Source: Hyphomicrobium facile
Lineage (GTDB): Bacteria > Pseudomonadota > Alphaproteobacteria > Rhizobiales > Hyphomicrobiaceae
Direction of reading: 5' to 3'
Assembly: GCF_900116175.1 (NCBI RefSeq)
Contig: NZ_FPCH01000005.1
Span: 216,421-280,420 of the forward strand
DNA length: 64,000 bases
How positions within the stretch are numbered: position 1 is the stretch's first letter; every line of letters begins with the position of its first letter. The position numbers were made by a program, and so were the translations under genes. The notes beneath the pieces are model-generated. The model ran no database searches. It had not been told where the DNA came from and was given only the letters and a program-made list of their open reading frames with translations. Shown here piece after piece: positions 43,886 through 52,777 of this stretch.

Positions 43886-45334
43886 TCATTGTGCCGCAAG
43901 GCCGGGCTCGGCGTCACCCTCGCCGTTCGGCGCCGCGATCAAGCATTTGGGCGAGAACAGCAGCACGACCCTCAAGCCCGGCTGATTGTCTTCGAGCCGG
44001 ACTTCTCCGTGGTGGAGACGGGCGACCGCCGCGACAAGGCTCAGCCCGAGGCCCGTCCCCGGTTTGGTGCGACTTGCTTCGAGCCGCACGAACCGCTTCA
44101 GCACCTTTTCGCGATCGGCTGGATCGATGCCGGGGCCGTGGTCGCCGACAGAGATGGCGGGGCGGCCATCCAAGAGGGAGGCGCGCACGGTGATCGCGCT
44201 CCCGGGCTCACCGCCGCGCGAATACTTTATCGCGTTGTCGATAAGATTGGCGATTGCCTGCCCGATCAATTGCCGGTTGCCCTGCACGAACAGGCCTTGC
44301 ACCGTCTCGATCGACAGCGCGAAGCCCGCCTCCTCTGCCGCGGGCGCGTAGAGTTCGCTGACGTCCGCCACGAAGCGGCCGAGGTCGAACGTCTCCGTGC
44401 TTTCCTGCAGGGGGCCCGCTTCGAGCCGGGCAATCAGCAGAAGTGCGTTGAACGTCTTGATCAACTCGTCCGACTTTTCGATCGTTCGCTCGAGGCCTTC
44501 GCGATAGGCCTCGCCTCCGCGCGGATCACGGAGTGCTGCTTCCGCCGAGTTGCGCAGGCGATTGAGGGGGGTTTTAAGATCGTGGGCGATGTTGTCTGAG
44601 ACTTCGCGAAGGCCGTTCATCAGGCTTTCGATGCGGTCCAGCATCTCGTTCAGACTGCCCGCAAGCGCGTCCAGTTCGCCGCCTTTGCCTGACGTCGGAA
44701 TACGGCGGGAAAGATCGCCTTCCATGATCTGCCGGCTGGTGGCGGTGATCTCATCCATGCGGTTGACGATCAGGCGGCTGACAGCGAGGCCGCCGAGCAG
44801 CCCGAGGATCGACAGCACGCCAAATCCGAGAAGAAACGTCATCCGGACAGAATCGGCGAAGGCGCGCTGATCCTCGATGTCACGGCCGATAATCAGGTGC
44901 AGATGGGAACCGACGTCGACGGGAATGGCGACCGCGAGATGCGCTCTCTCCGGGCCATCTGGCGCCGGCTGATACGTGAACACGCCGCCGTGGCCCTCGC
45001 CTTCCAGTTCGGGCGGGACGCGGTTCAAGTTTCCGGCGATCTTCGTGCCGCTCGCGTCCTCCAGATAATAGAGGCCGATCCCTTGAGGGCGGGAAAGCGC
45101 CGATACCGTCTCGGTCAATTTGGCTTGCCCTCCGACTTTCATTTCGGAGGAGAGGATGCGGGCCTCGGCGTTGAGCGTCGTCAGAACCTGATCGGTCAGC
45201 AGGTTGTTCGTTTGCCAGAACAGAGCGCCGACGACGATCGCGGCGGCAAAAAGGAAAAAGGCTACCGCCAGCGCGCTCAGTCCGAAGGCTGTCGTCGATG
45301 CCGCTTTCGCGACGCGGTCAAGCAGGGCCGTCAC
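43886..45334 (-). CDS. Sensor histidine kinase
   Basis: This 482-residue membrane kinase has a first membrane helix at about residues 16-38 (GLSALAVAFFLFAAAIVVGALF), a periplasmic domain and a second helix at about 182-205. HAMP follows (about 206-260, MDEITATSRQIMEGDLSRRIPTSGKGGELDALAGSLNEML), then HisKA with DNIAHDLKTPLNRLRN. The HATPase has NLIDNAIKYS, DHGPGID and GTGLGLSLV. I start at a GTG (45332-45334) with AGGA upstream; the frame extends further but only in shadow of the regulator gene. It overlaps that gene by 17 bases and is its partner. Confidence 0.93.
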   Translation of the reverse strand: MTALLDRVAKAASTTAFGLSALAVAFFLFAAAIVVGALFWQTNNLLTDQVLTTLNAEARILSSEMKVGGQAKLTETVSALSRPQGIGLYYLEDASGTKIAGNLNRVPPELEGEGHGGVFTYQPAPDGPERAHLAVAIPVDVGSHLHLIIGRDIEDQRAFADSVRMTFLLGFGVLSILGLLGGLAVSRLIVNRMDEITATSRQIMEGDLSRRIPTSGKGGELDALAGSLNEMLDRIESLMNGLREVSDNIAHDLKTPLNRLRNSAEAALRDPRGGEAYREGLERTIEKSDELIKTFNALLLIARLEAGPLQESTETFDLGRFVADVSELYAPAAEEAGFALSIETVQGLFVQGNRQLIGQAIANLIDNAIKYSRGGEPGSAITVRASLLDGRPAISVGDHGPGIDPADREKVLKRFVRLEASRTKPGTGLGLSLVAAVARLHHGEVRLEDNQPGLRVVLLFSPKCLIAAPNGEGDAEPGLAAQ

Positions 45335-45998
45335 GAATTGTATATCCTGCGCCCCGAACCGTATGCAGAAGCTGCCTGTCGAAGTTCTTATCGATCTTGG
45401 CGCGAAGGCGGGAGACGTGAACGTCGATGACGTTCGTTTGTGGATCGAAGTGATAGTCCCAGACATGCTCGAGCAGCATCGTGCGCGTGACGACCTGACC
45501 GGCATGCTGCATCAGATATTCGAGCAGCCGATACTCGCGAGGCTGCAGCAGAATGTGCTCACCGCCGCGCGTGACACGGTGCGAGAGGCGATCGAGCACG
45601 AGATCGCCGACGGCGTAGCGGGTTTGCTGTTCTTCCGGCGCCGTGCGGCGGCCAAGCGCTTCGACGCGCGCCAGAAGCTCGGAATATGCGTAGGGCTTCG
45701 TCAGATAGTCGTCGCCGCCGGCACGCAGGCCCTTGACGCGATCGTCGACCTCGCCGAGCGCCGAGAGGATGAGCACGGGTGTGCGATTGGCTTCCGAGCG
45801 CAGCGATTTGATGAGTGACAGTCCGTCGAGGCGGGGCAACATGCGGTCAACGATCAGGACGTCGTAGGCCCCGTCCGTCGCGAGCGCCAATCCGGCTTCG
45901 CCGTCATGCGCGAGATCGGCGGTATGGCCGTTCTCTTTCAAAGATTTCTGAAGGAAAAGCGCGGTTTCTTTATCGTCTTCAATCACGAGCACGCGCAT
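45318..45998 (-). CDS. Response regulator transcription factor (OmpR family)
   Basis: This 226-residue regulator has a receiver domain (residues 1-118) with EDD at 7-9, the phospho-acceptor Asp in VLIVDRMLP (about residue 51) and the lysine in YLTKPYA. The OmpR-type winged helix ends in VDVHVSRLRAKID...LLHTVRGAGYTIRD. I start at MRVLVIEDD (45998) rather than the upstream ATG at 46106. The gene lies 120 bases after the DegP-type protease gene, with a stem-loop between, and overlaps its kinase. Control of envelope proteases by such pairs is known elsewhere; here it is inference. Confidence 0.93.
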   Translation of the reverse strand: MRVLVIEDDKETALFLQKSLKENGHTADLAHDGEAGLALATDGAYDVLIVDRMLPRLDGLSLIKSLRSEANRTPVLILSALGEVDDRVKGLRAGGDDYLTKPYAYSELLARVEALGRRTAPEEQQTRYAVGDLVLDRLSHRVTRGGEHILLQPREYRLLEYLMQHAGQVVTRTMLLEHVWDYHFDPQTNVIDVHVSRLRAKIDKNFDRQLLHTVRGAGYTIRDGPA

Positions 45999-46062
45999 GG
46001 TGTATGTCCGACTTTCGCCTTTTCTCCGCTCACTGTGTAGCTGGGTCGTACCCGGACGTCGA

Positions 46063-46094
46063 GGCAGCCCCGCCGTTTCAATGACGGGGCTGCC
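46063..46094 (-). terminator. Stem-loop between the protease and response regulator genes
   Basis: GGCAGCCCCG (46063-46072) pairs with CGGGGCTGCC (46085-46094) over a 12-base loop, 24 bases beyond the protease stop. The T-run (GTTTTTC) lies on the plus-strand side, so as a minus-strand terminator it lacks the U-tract. It may lower read-through or protect the mRNA end. Confidence 0.4.
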
Positions 46095-46118
46095 CGAGTT
46101 TTTCATGGGTGGTTAACC

Positions 46119-47714
46119 TCAGCCCTTCTTGGAGCTGAGCTGAACGGCAACGAAGCGCTTCTGATCGGCCGTCTTGATGTGAAGAAGAACCGCCGTGCGC
46201 TTCAGGCCTTCGGCCTTCTTGACGCCCGAGAGGACATCATCCGGAGACGCGACCACCTGGCCCGATACCTCGAGGATCACGTCACCCGCCTTCAGGCCCT
46301 TCTGAGCGGCGTCCGAAGAGGGATCGACCTCAGCGATCGCAACGCCTTCCGGAGCATCCTTGCCGGTACGGGCCGGCATCAATGTCAGCCCGAGCTGGCT
46401 CAGCTCGACCGACGACGGCTTGGCGTTCTCGTCGTCGTTGTTGTTGCTGTCTTCGTCGTTGTTTTCGCCGCTCATGGCTGCTTCGGCGTTCTTCGGGAAC
46501 AGCCCGAGCTTCACCTTGACCGTTTCCTCCGCGTTGTTGCGCCAGACCTTCACGTCCACCGCCGTATCCGGAGCAAGCTCGGCGATCTTCCGCGCGAGGT
46601 CGCGGCTATCGGCGATCTTATCACCGTTCACCTGGATGATTGCGTCCTGAGCCTTGAGGCCCGACTTGGCTGCGGGGCCGTTCGGCGTCACTTCGCTGAC
46701 GAGCGCACCGTGTGCTGCCGGAAGCCCGATGCTCGCAGCCGTGTCCTCGTCGACGTTCTGAATCTTGACGCCCAGCCAGCCGCGATTGACGGTGCCGCCG
46801 GACTTCAGCTGTTCAACGACTTCCTTCACCGTTTTAGCAGGTACTGCGAAGGCGATGCCGACGTTGCCGCCGGACGGAGAGAAGATCGCGGTGTTAACGC
46901 CGATGACATCGCCATCGATGTTGACCGTCGGGCCTCCCGAGTTGCCGCGGTTCACGGCAGCGTCGATCTGCAGGTAATCGTAGGGACCCGAGCCGATGTC
47001 GCGTGCGAGCGCCGAGACGATGCCGGCCGTGACCGTGCCGCCAAGGCCGAACGGATTGCCGACGGCCAACGCCCAGTCGCCAACGCGAGATTCTTTTTCG
47101 GCCAGCTTGAGGGTCGGGAACGTCTTCTTGGTGCTCTCGATCTTGATGACGGCGATGTCGGTGCGCTGATCGGTGCCGACCAGCTTGGCGTCGTACTTCG
47201 TCTCATCGTTGTCGAAGGCGACCTGAATCTTCGTCGCGCCATCGATGACGTGATTGTTCGTCACGACGTAGCCATCAGGCGTGATGACGAAGCCCGAGCC
47301 CTGACCTTGAACGATCTTCGGCTTCTGGTCCGGCTGTCCGAACTCCTTGGGGAGATTCTTGAAGAAGTCGTGGAGCGGATGATCGGGCGGGAGATCGGGA
47401 AGCGAAAATCCCTTGTCGCCCTTCTTGCCGCCCTTCTCGTTCGACGCGAGCTTGGAGGCGCCGCCGTCGTTCACGACCGAGACGGAGACGACGGCCGGTT
47501 TGACCTTGTCCACGATGTCGGCAAACGAAACAGGCGCGCGGCCGAACGGGGTCTCGATGGTCTGAGCCGCCGGGGTATCGGCACGAACGGGATAGGATGG
47601 CGCGAAAAGTCCAATTCCCACCACCGCAGCGGCCGCCATCGCAAGCGTGGCCGGTGCGATATTTGAAGCTAATTTGAAGTTTGAGGTCGTCGACGAACGG
47701 TGGGGCAATCGCAT
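46119..47714 (-). CDS. degP: Do family serine endopeptidase (DegP/HtrA)
   Basis: This 531-residue periplasmic protease/chaperone has a signal segment (ATLAMAAAAVVGIGLFAPSYPVRA). The catalytic triad is H155 (VTNNHVIDGA), D186 (RTDIAVIKI) and S259 (NRGNSGGP). Two PDZ domains follow, separated by an acidic Asn/Asp/Glu-rich linker (EDSNNNDDENA, about residue 415). The ATG at 47712-47714 follows GGAG. It lies downstream of ccmH and upstream of a two-component pair on the same strand, an arrangement also known in rhizobia. Confidence 0.95.
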   Translation of the reverse strand: MRLPHRSSTTSNFKLASNIAPATLAMAAAAVVGIGLFAPSYPVRADTPAAQTIETPFGRAPVSFADIVDKVKPAVVSVSVVNDGGASKLASNEKGGKKGDKGFSLPDLPPDHPLHDFFKNLPKEFGQPDQKPKIVQGQGSGFVITPDGYVVTNNHVIDGATKIQVAFDNDETKYDAKLVGTDQRTDIAVIKIESTKKTFPTLKLAEKESRVGDWALAVGNPFGLGGTVTAGIVSALARDIGSGPYDYLQIDAAVNRGNSGGPTVNIDGDVIGVNTAIFSPSGGNVGIAFAVPAKTVKEVVEQLKSGGTVNRGWLGVKIQNVDEDTAASIGLPAAHGALVSEVTPNGPAAKSGLKAQDAIIQVNGDKIADSRDLARKIAELAPDTAVDVKVWRNNAEETVKVKLGLFPKNAEAAMSGENNDEDSNNNDDENAKPSSVELSQLGLTLMPARTGKDAPEGVAIAEVDPSSDAAQKGLKAGDVILEVSGQVVASPDDVLSGVKKAEGLKRTAVLLHIKTADQKRFVAVQLSSKKG

Positions 47715-47842
47715 CCCATGGTCTCCAGATAAATGCAGGCTTCGCGAGCCTTGTCTGGAGGCGTAACGGAGAATGGATTACGGCAGCATGTCAGAGACGT
47801 TAACTGTTGGTAATCTCGAGCCGGCTCGCCGCAAAGATCCGG

Positions 47843-48328
47843 CTAACGCCGCTCGTCCGTCAGGATGGACTTGAGCTTGGCTTTCTCCTGATCGGTCAAT
47901 GGCGTGCTTGGAGACGCAGCGCCATTTTTTCCTGCGTTCCGGACAACAAGAACGAGACCGCCGAGCAGGACGAGAACCGGCGTCAGCCAAAGCAGAATGG
48001 TCGACAGCTCGAAGCGTGGATTGAGGAGAACGAATTCGCCGTAGCGGGCGACGACATAGTCGAGAACCTGCTGGTCGGAGTCGTTCGCTTCCAGGCGTTC
48101 ACGAACGAGCCGGCGCAGGTCGCCCGCCAAAGGCGCGTCGCTGTCGTCGATCGACTGGTTCTGGCAAACGAGACAGCGCAACTCGGCCGAGATGTTTCGG
48201 GCACGCTGTTCGAGTGCGGGGTCGGCGAGCATCTCGCCAGGCTGAACGGCGTGCGCCATCGGAGCGGCTGCGAAGAGCGCCCATGCCGTCAGCAACGTCG
48301 CTATCATTGAGCGTCGCAAGCGTTTCAC
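47843..48328 (-). CDS. ccmH: Cytochrome c-type biogenesis protein CcmH
   Basis: This 161-residue membrane-anchored thiol oxidoreductase reduces apocytochrome c for heme attachment. A signal sequence (TAWALFAAAPMAHA) is followed by the family motif RCLVCQNQSIDDSDAPLA with its CxxC pair at residues 52 and 55. A membrane helix (ILLWLTPVLVLLGGLVLVV) lies near the C-terminus. The start is a GTG at 48326-48328, overlapping the ccmF stop (GTGA); the frame is open far upstream but there only shadows ccmF. It is the last gene of the ccmIEFH operon (cycL in rhizobia). Confidence 0.94.
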   Translation of the reverse strand: MKRLRRSMIATLLTAWALFAAAPMAHAVQPGEMLADPALEQRARNISAELRCLVCQNQSIDDSDAPLAGDLRRLVRERLEANDSDQQVLDYVVARYGEFVLLNPRFELSTILLWLTPVLVLLGGLVLVVRNAGKNGAASPSTPLTDQEKAKLKSILTDERR

Positions 48329-50304
48329 TCCGCGGGTACCGCAACAGGTTGACGCGATCTCGACGGCGCGCCGACGCGCAAGCGCCGGTCGGACAGCGAG
48401 ATGCCGCCACCGATGAACATGATCAACGCGCCGAGCCAGATGAAGCGTACGAGCGGGTTGAAATAGGCTCTGACGGCGTAGCCGCCGTTCGGTTGCGCAT
48501 CGCCGATGACGAGGTAAAGGTCGCCGCGCCACGCGGCAAGAATGCCGGACTCGGTCGTCGTCTGCGGCGGGGCGTCGTAGAGCCGCTTCGAGGGCGTGAG
48601 CCGCGCCACCGTTTCGCCGCCGCGCTTCACATTGAAATCGGCAATGTCTTCGACGTAGTTCGGCCCGCGGGCCTGTTCGAGACCGACGAACGTCACGTTA
48701 TAGCCGTTGACCGTGATTTGATCGCCCGGCTTCATGGCCTGGATGTGCTCTTCGCGGTAGGCGCTCGTCGCGACGATGCCGACCACGAGCATGCCGATCC
48801 CGAAATGCGCAAAGAAGGTGCCGTAAGCCGAACGTGGCAGGTTTCGCGCACGACGAATGATTTCATCCGATTTTGCCGAGCCGAACTTCACTCTGTTCGC
48901 CCACTCGACGACAGCGCCCGCCATGACGTAGACGCCGAGCGCGACACCGAACGGCGCGAGCCACGGTCCCCGATATTCGGCGGCGAATACGGCAACGAGC
49001 GCTACGAGTGCCGCACCGAAAGCAAACGCCAAGCGTTGCATCGCTCCCGCAAAATCACCGCGCTTCCAGGCCAACATCGGACCGATCGGCAAAGCGACGA
49101 GCAGCGGTATCATCAACGGTCCGAAGGTCATGTTGAAGAACGGCGGCCCGACGGAAATTTTCTCGCCCGTCAGTCCTTCGAGCGCCATCGGATAGAGCGT
49201 GCCGACGAGCACGGTCGCAGCGCCTGTCACGAGCAGCAGGTTGTTGAGGACGAGCGATCCTTCGCGGCTGATGGGCTGGAACAGGCCACCCGCCTGCATG
49301 TCCTTGGAGCGCAACGCAAAGAGCGCGAGGCCGCCGCCGGTGAAGAGGATCAGAATGGCGAGGATGAAGACGCCGCGCGCCGGATCGACGGCGAAGGAGT
49401 GAACGGACGTCAGCACGCCCGAGCGCACGATGAACGTACCCATCAGCGACAGCGAGAACGTCAGGATCGCGAGAAGCACGGTCCAGATCTTCAGCGCCTC
49501 GCGCTTTTCCATTACGAGCGCGGAATGCAAAAGCGCGGTTCCGGCGAGCCAGGGCATGAAGGATGCGTTCTCGACCGGATCCCAGAACCACCAGCCGCCC
49601 CAGCCGAGTTCGTAGTAGGCCCACCACGATCCCATCGCGATGCCGATCGTGAGAAACATCCAGGCCGCGAGCGTCCACGGCCTCACCCAGCGCGCCCAGG
49701 CTGCATCGATGCGGCCTTCGATCAACGCCGCAATCGCAAACGAGAAGGCAATCGAGAAGCCGACGTAGCCCATGTAGAGAAACGGCGGATGGAAGGCGAG
49801 CGCGGGGTCCTGGAGGATCGGGTTCAAGCCACGTCCATCGGGGGGCGCCGGATCGAGGCGGGTGAACGGATTGGACGTCAGCAGCGAGAAGAGCAGAAAC
49901 GCCACCGCGATCGACGCCTGCACGGAAAGAACGCGGGCCTTCAGCGTCAGCGGAAGGTTATTGCCAAAGAGCGCAACAGCGGCGCCGAAGAGCGCCAGGA
50001 TCAACACCCAAAGCAGCATCGAGCCTTCGTGATTGCCCCAGACGCCGGCCAATTTGTAAATCAGCGGCTTCGTCGAATGTGAGTTTTCGGCGACGTTCAG
50101 GACGGAGAAGTCCGACGTCACATAGGCGTGCGTCAGCGCGCAGAAGGCGATCGCGATCAGGAAGAGTTGCGAAACGGCCGCGGGATCGGCGACGCGCATC
50201 ATGCGTTCGTCTTTGAGGTGAGCGCCGATCGCGGGAACGACGACCTGCGCGACGGCAACCAGCAAAGCGAGGATCAGCGCGAAATGTCCGAATTCTACGA
50301 TCAC
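48325..50304 (-). CDS. ccmF: Heme lyase CcmF/NrfE family subunit
   Basis: This 659-residue, many-spanning inner-membrane protein has the tryptophan-rich WWD motif GWGGWWFWDPVENASFMPWL and conserved periplasmic histidines. It moves heme from CcmE to apocytochrome c together with CcmH and CcmI. The start is GTG at 50302-50304, and the gene lies 11 bases after ccmE and overlaps ccmH. Length and motifs match normal CcmF (cycK in rhizobia). Confidence 0.96.
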   Translation of the reverse strand: MIVEFGHFALILALLVAVAQVVVPAIGAHLKDERMMRVADPAAVSQLFLIAIAFCALTHAYVTSDFSVLNVAENSHSTKPLIYKLAGVWGNHEGSMLLWVLILALFGAAVALFGNNLPLTLKARVLSVQASIAVAFLLFSLLTSNPFTRLDPAPPDGRGLNPILQDPALAFHPPFLYMGYVGFSIAFSFAIAALIEGRIDAAWARWVRPWTLAAWMFLTIGIAMGSWWAYYELGWGGWWFWDPVENASFMPWLAGTALLHSALVMEKREALKIWTVLLAILTFSLSLMGTFIVRSGVLTSVHSFAVDPARGVFILAILILFTGGGLALFALRSKDMQAGGLFQPISREGSLVLNNLLLVTGAATVLVGTLYPMALEGLTGEKISVGPPFFNMTFGPLMIPLLVALPIGPMLAWKRGDFAGAMQRLAFAFGAALVALVAVFAAEYRGPWLAPFGVALGVYVMAGAVVEWANRVKFGSAKSDEIIRRARNLPRSAYGTFFAHFGIGMLVVGIVATSAYREEHIQAMKPGDQITVNGYNVTFVGLEQARGPNYVEDIADFNVKRGGETVARLTPSKRLYDAPPQTTTESGILAAWRGDLYLVIGDAQPNGGYAVRAYFNPLVRFIWLGALIMFIGGGISLSDRRLRVGAPSRSRQPVAVPAE

Positions 50305-50315
50305 GGCATGTCCTT

Positions 50316-50786
50316 CTAAGGCATCCCTGCCTTCACCTGGCCCGGATGGGCGCCCGCGCCGAGCTTGACGCCTTTCGCTTCCAGAGCATTCGCGACTTCG
50401 CGCGGCATGTAATTTTCGTCATGCTTGGCAAGCACGCTATCGGCTTTGAAGCGGCCCTCGCCATCAAGCATGCCTTCGGCGACAACGCCCTGGCCTTCCT
50501 TGAAAAGGTCGGGCAGCACGCCCGTAAATGTAACCGGAATATCGCGCAGCGTATCGGTCACTTTGAACGTGATCGTCGTCCCCTGTCCGCGAACGACGGA
50601 GCCATGCTCCACGAGGCCGCCGAGGCGGATGCGCTGGCCCGGCGGGACGCCCTTCTCGACGATGTCGCTCGGCGTATGGAAGAACACGATGCTGTCCTTC
50701 AACGCGAAGAGCACGAGGAGGAGCGCCACGCAGAGCGTTGCGACCCCTCCGCCGATCAAAACTCCGCGCTTCTGCTTACGTGTCAT
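50316..50786 (-). CDS. ccmE: Cytochrome c maturation protein CcmE (heme chaperone)
   Basis: This 156-residue protein has one N-terminal membrane helix ([22 protein letters not shown]) and a beta-barrel OB-fold facing the periplasm. The covalent heme-binding histidine is H122 in the invariant [11 protein letters not shown] motif. It carries heme from the CcmABCD complex to CcmF. The gene lies 18 bases after ccmI and 11 bases before ccmF (cycJ in rhizobia). Confidence 0.97.
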   Translation of the reverse strand: MTRKQKRGVLIGGGVATLCVALLLVLFALKDSIVFFHTPSDIVEKGVPPGQRIRLGGLVEHGSVVRGQGTTITFKVTDTLRDIPVTFTGVLPDLFKEGQGVVAEGMLDGEGRFKADSVLAKHDENYMPREVANALEAKGVKLGAGAHPGQVKAGMP

Positions 50787-50804
50787 CAGAGACCCTGCAT
50801 TGCG

Positions 50805-51995
50805 TTAGCTTCCGAGGCCCAGCTGGCGCGCGAGATGCTCGACTTCGGCCAAGCCGTCCTGGTTGCCTTTGAGATTGGCGCGGGCATCTGTCAAAGCTTT
50901 GATGGCATCATCGCGGCGACCGAGAATTTCATAGGCTCGTATCAATTTTACCCATCCCGCAGCGTCGTTTCCATCGGACTTGAGACGGGCCGCGAGACTA
51001 TCGACCATACGCGCGATGAACGCCTGCCGTTCCTCGGGGTTCATCGCCATGATCGCGGCGGCTTCAGGATTGGCGGCCGGCGTTGCCGATGATGGAGCCG
51101 TTCCGGCGTTGCTGCCCGCTCCCTGATTGCCATCGCCTGCCGGTGGGCTGCCGATCCCCTTCCCGATATTTGCCAGCCGTTCTTCGATGACCTTGCGCCA
51201 AGGCGCGTCCGCGGGCGCTTCGGCGATGAGCTTGCGATAATCGGCGGCGGCGTCAGACACGCGTCCGTCCTGCTCCTTCGCGAGCGCCAGCCAAATGCGC
51301 GGCTCAATGGATGAGTCCGGCGCCAGCACGATAATGCGCTCGAGAGCTTTGCGGGCGTCTTCCGGAACGACGCCGTTCTCGATGTGGATGCGCGCGTTCG
51401 CGAAGCCTTGTAGACGCTTCGGGCTTTCGCCGATCAACCGAATGGCATTCTGGTAGGCGGTAGCGGCATCGGCGTACCGACCCATTGCATAGTAGACGGG
51501 CGCGATGACATCCCATCCCGTACCGTCTTCCGGATGGTCTCGCAGCCGCTCTTCGACCTTGGCAACGAGATCGTTGGGCTTGTTGGCGTTCGACGCTTCG
51601 GCGAGGCGCTCGCTCAACGGCTGTGCCGGCATGCCGGGTGCGCCATACGTCAGATAAAGGCCCAAGCTTGCAATCGGCAGCGCGATGGCAGTGGCGATGG
51701 ACACCGGAACGACGAAGCGATTGCGCTCAGGGTCGCGAGCGTGCGAGCCGGCTTTCGGATGGTCCTGCGATACGCGCAAAATCCGGCGGGCGATTTCGGC
51801 CCGGGCGCTTTCAGCCTCCGCAGCGCCAAGAGTACCGCGCGCTTCGTCGGAATCGATCTCTTTGAGCTGGTCTTTGTAGACGGCGATATCGGGGCCGGCG
51901 GAATCCGTTGCCCGCGATGACGGACGCATCAGAGGCCGCGTGATGGCGAGCGTCACGGCTGCCACTAATCCAGCCACTAGAATCCAGAAAACCAT
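50805..51995 (-). CDS. ccmI: Cytochrome c-type biogenesis protein CcmI
   Basis: This 396-residue apocytochrome c chaperone has two membrane helices (residues 1-22, MVFWILVAGLVAAVTLAI, and about 95-115) flanking a cytoplasmic loop with the family pattern VYKDQLKEIDSDEARGTLGAAEAESARAEIARR. A TPR-rich periplasmic domain follows. I start at MVFWIL (ATG at 51993-51995); the frame opens at 52061 but those residues are not membrane-like. It is the first gene of the ccmIEFH operon (cycH in rhizobia). No ccmG thioredoxin gene is present in the operon. Confidence 0.93.
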   Translation of the reverse strand: MVFWILVAGLVAAVTLAITRPLMRPSSRATDSAGPDIAVYKDQLKEIDSDEARGTLGAAEAESARAEIARRILRVSQDHPKAGSHARDPERNRFVVPVSIATAIALPIASLGLYLTYGAPGMPAQPLSERLAEASNANKPNDLVAKVEERLRDHPEDGTGWDVIAPVYYAMGRYADAATAYQNAIRLIGESPKRLQGFANARIHIENGVVPEDARKALERIIVLAPDSSIEPRIWLALAKEQDGRVSDAAADYRKLIAEAPADAPWRKVIEERLANIGKGIGSPPAGDGNQGAGSNAGTAPSSATPAANPEAAAIMAMNPEERQAFIARMVDSLAARLKSDGNDAAGWVKLIRAYEILGRRDDAIKALTDARANLKGNQDGLAEVEHLARQLGLGS

Positions 51996-52133
51996 CGCTG
52001 CGCGATCCTCAAGCTTCGCTGCAGGGAATAGGATCGCACGCCTGCCGAGGCAAGCCGACAAAGCCCAAGTTAGCCCATCTGTCGCGGACGGGATTAACTT
52101 AGAGAAATGAAACGAGTTGGCCGCTGCAGCGCG

Positions 52134-52613
52134 TCAACCGACGTTCTGCCACGTTCCGTCCGAACTCCGGCAGGCGGTGCCATGCATCTTCTGCGGCCGG
52201 CCGTCGATGTAAACGGTGTGCGTGTAGTCACGGCAATCGGCGACGCCGCGCTTATAAGGCTTGCTCGGAACGATTTCCCCGTAGTGACCGGTATCAGGAT
52301 CGCGCCACTGCCGCGGATTGCCGGACTGGCCGCGCTCGAGAGCGTCATATTCCGCTTCCTGCGCCAAGCGGCGATCGCGTTCGTCGAGGCTTTTGCCGAT
52401 CTGGCTGCCGACGATGCCGCCGATGACGGCGCCGCCGATGGTGGCCGCGACCTTGCCTCCCTCACCCTTGCCGATCGAATTTCCGAGGACACCGCCGGCG
52501 ATGCTACCGAGAACGAGGCCGGTACCGGTGTTGTCCACTCCGCCCTGGCCGTTGCTGCAGGCGCAAAGCAAGGTGGCTGCCAGAAGCGGCAGCGAAAGGC
52601 GCGCGGTGCGCAT
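52134..52613 (-). CDS. Glycine-zipper 2TM lipoprotein
   Basis: This 159-residue lipoprotein has the signal MRTARLSLPLLAATLLCAC with its lipobox cysteine at residue 19. A glycine-zipper segment follows (GLVLGSIAGGVLGNSIGKG...GGAVIGGIVGSQIGKSLDERDRR, about residues 31-75) and a C-terminal domain with two cysteines (RGVADCRDYTHTVYIDGR...GTACRSSDGTW). It resembles the rickettsial 17 kDa surface antigen family. The ATG at 52613 follows GGGG; an earlier in-frame ATG at 52625 would spoil the signal. It is probably an outer-membrane envelope protein and has its own transcript. Confidence 0.87.
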   Translation of the reverse strand: MRTARLSLPLLAATLLCACSNGQGGVDNTGTGLVLGSIAGGVLGNSIGKGEGGKVAATIGGAVIGGIVGSQIGKSLDERDRRLAQEAEYDALERGQSGNPRQWRDPDTGHYGEIVPSKPYKRGVADCRDYTHTVYIDGRPQKMHGTACRSSDGTWQNVG

Positions 52614-52777
52614 GGTAAACCCCATTTGTGGCATCCCCCGACACGCCGCTGGCCCCACCGGCGCGTAGTCCTACGGTATTCGCTAGACCGATATTGCGCC
52701 TTCGACAAGGCGGAAATCCACCACAATTCGGGCAAATCCCCACTCCATCCGCTGTTGCGATGCGGAATCAACCCGCG

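Noticed and set aside
46179..47666. Plus-strand frame of 495 residues opposite degP
   Set aside because: It mirrors the degP gene, whose catalytic triad and PDZ domains are intact; composition marks it as a shadow.
48214..50082. Plus-strand frame of 622 residues opposite ccmF
   Set aside because: It is antisense to the clear ccmF gene, has a highly charged Arg/Glu/His-rich composition and no recognisable domain.
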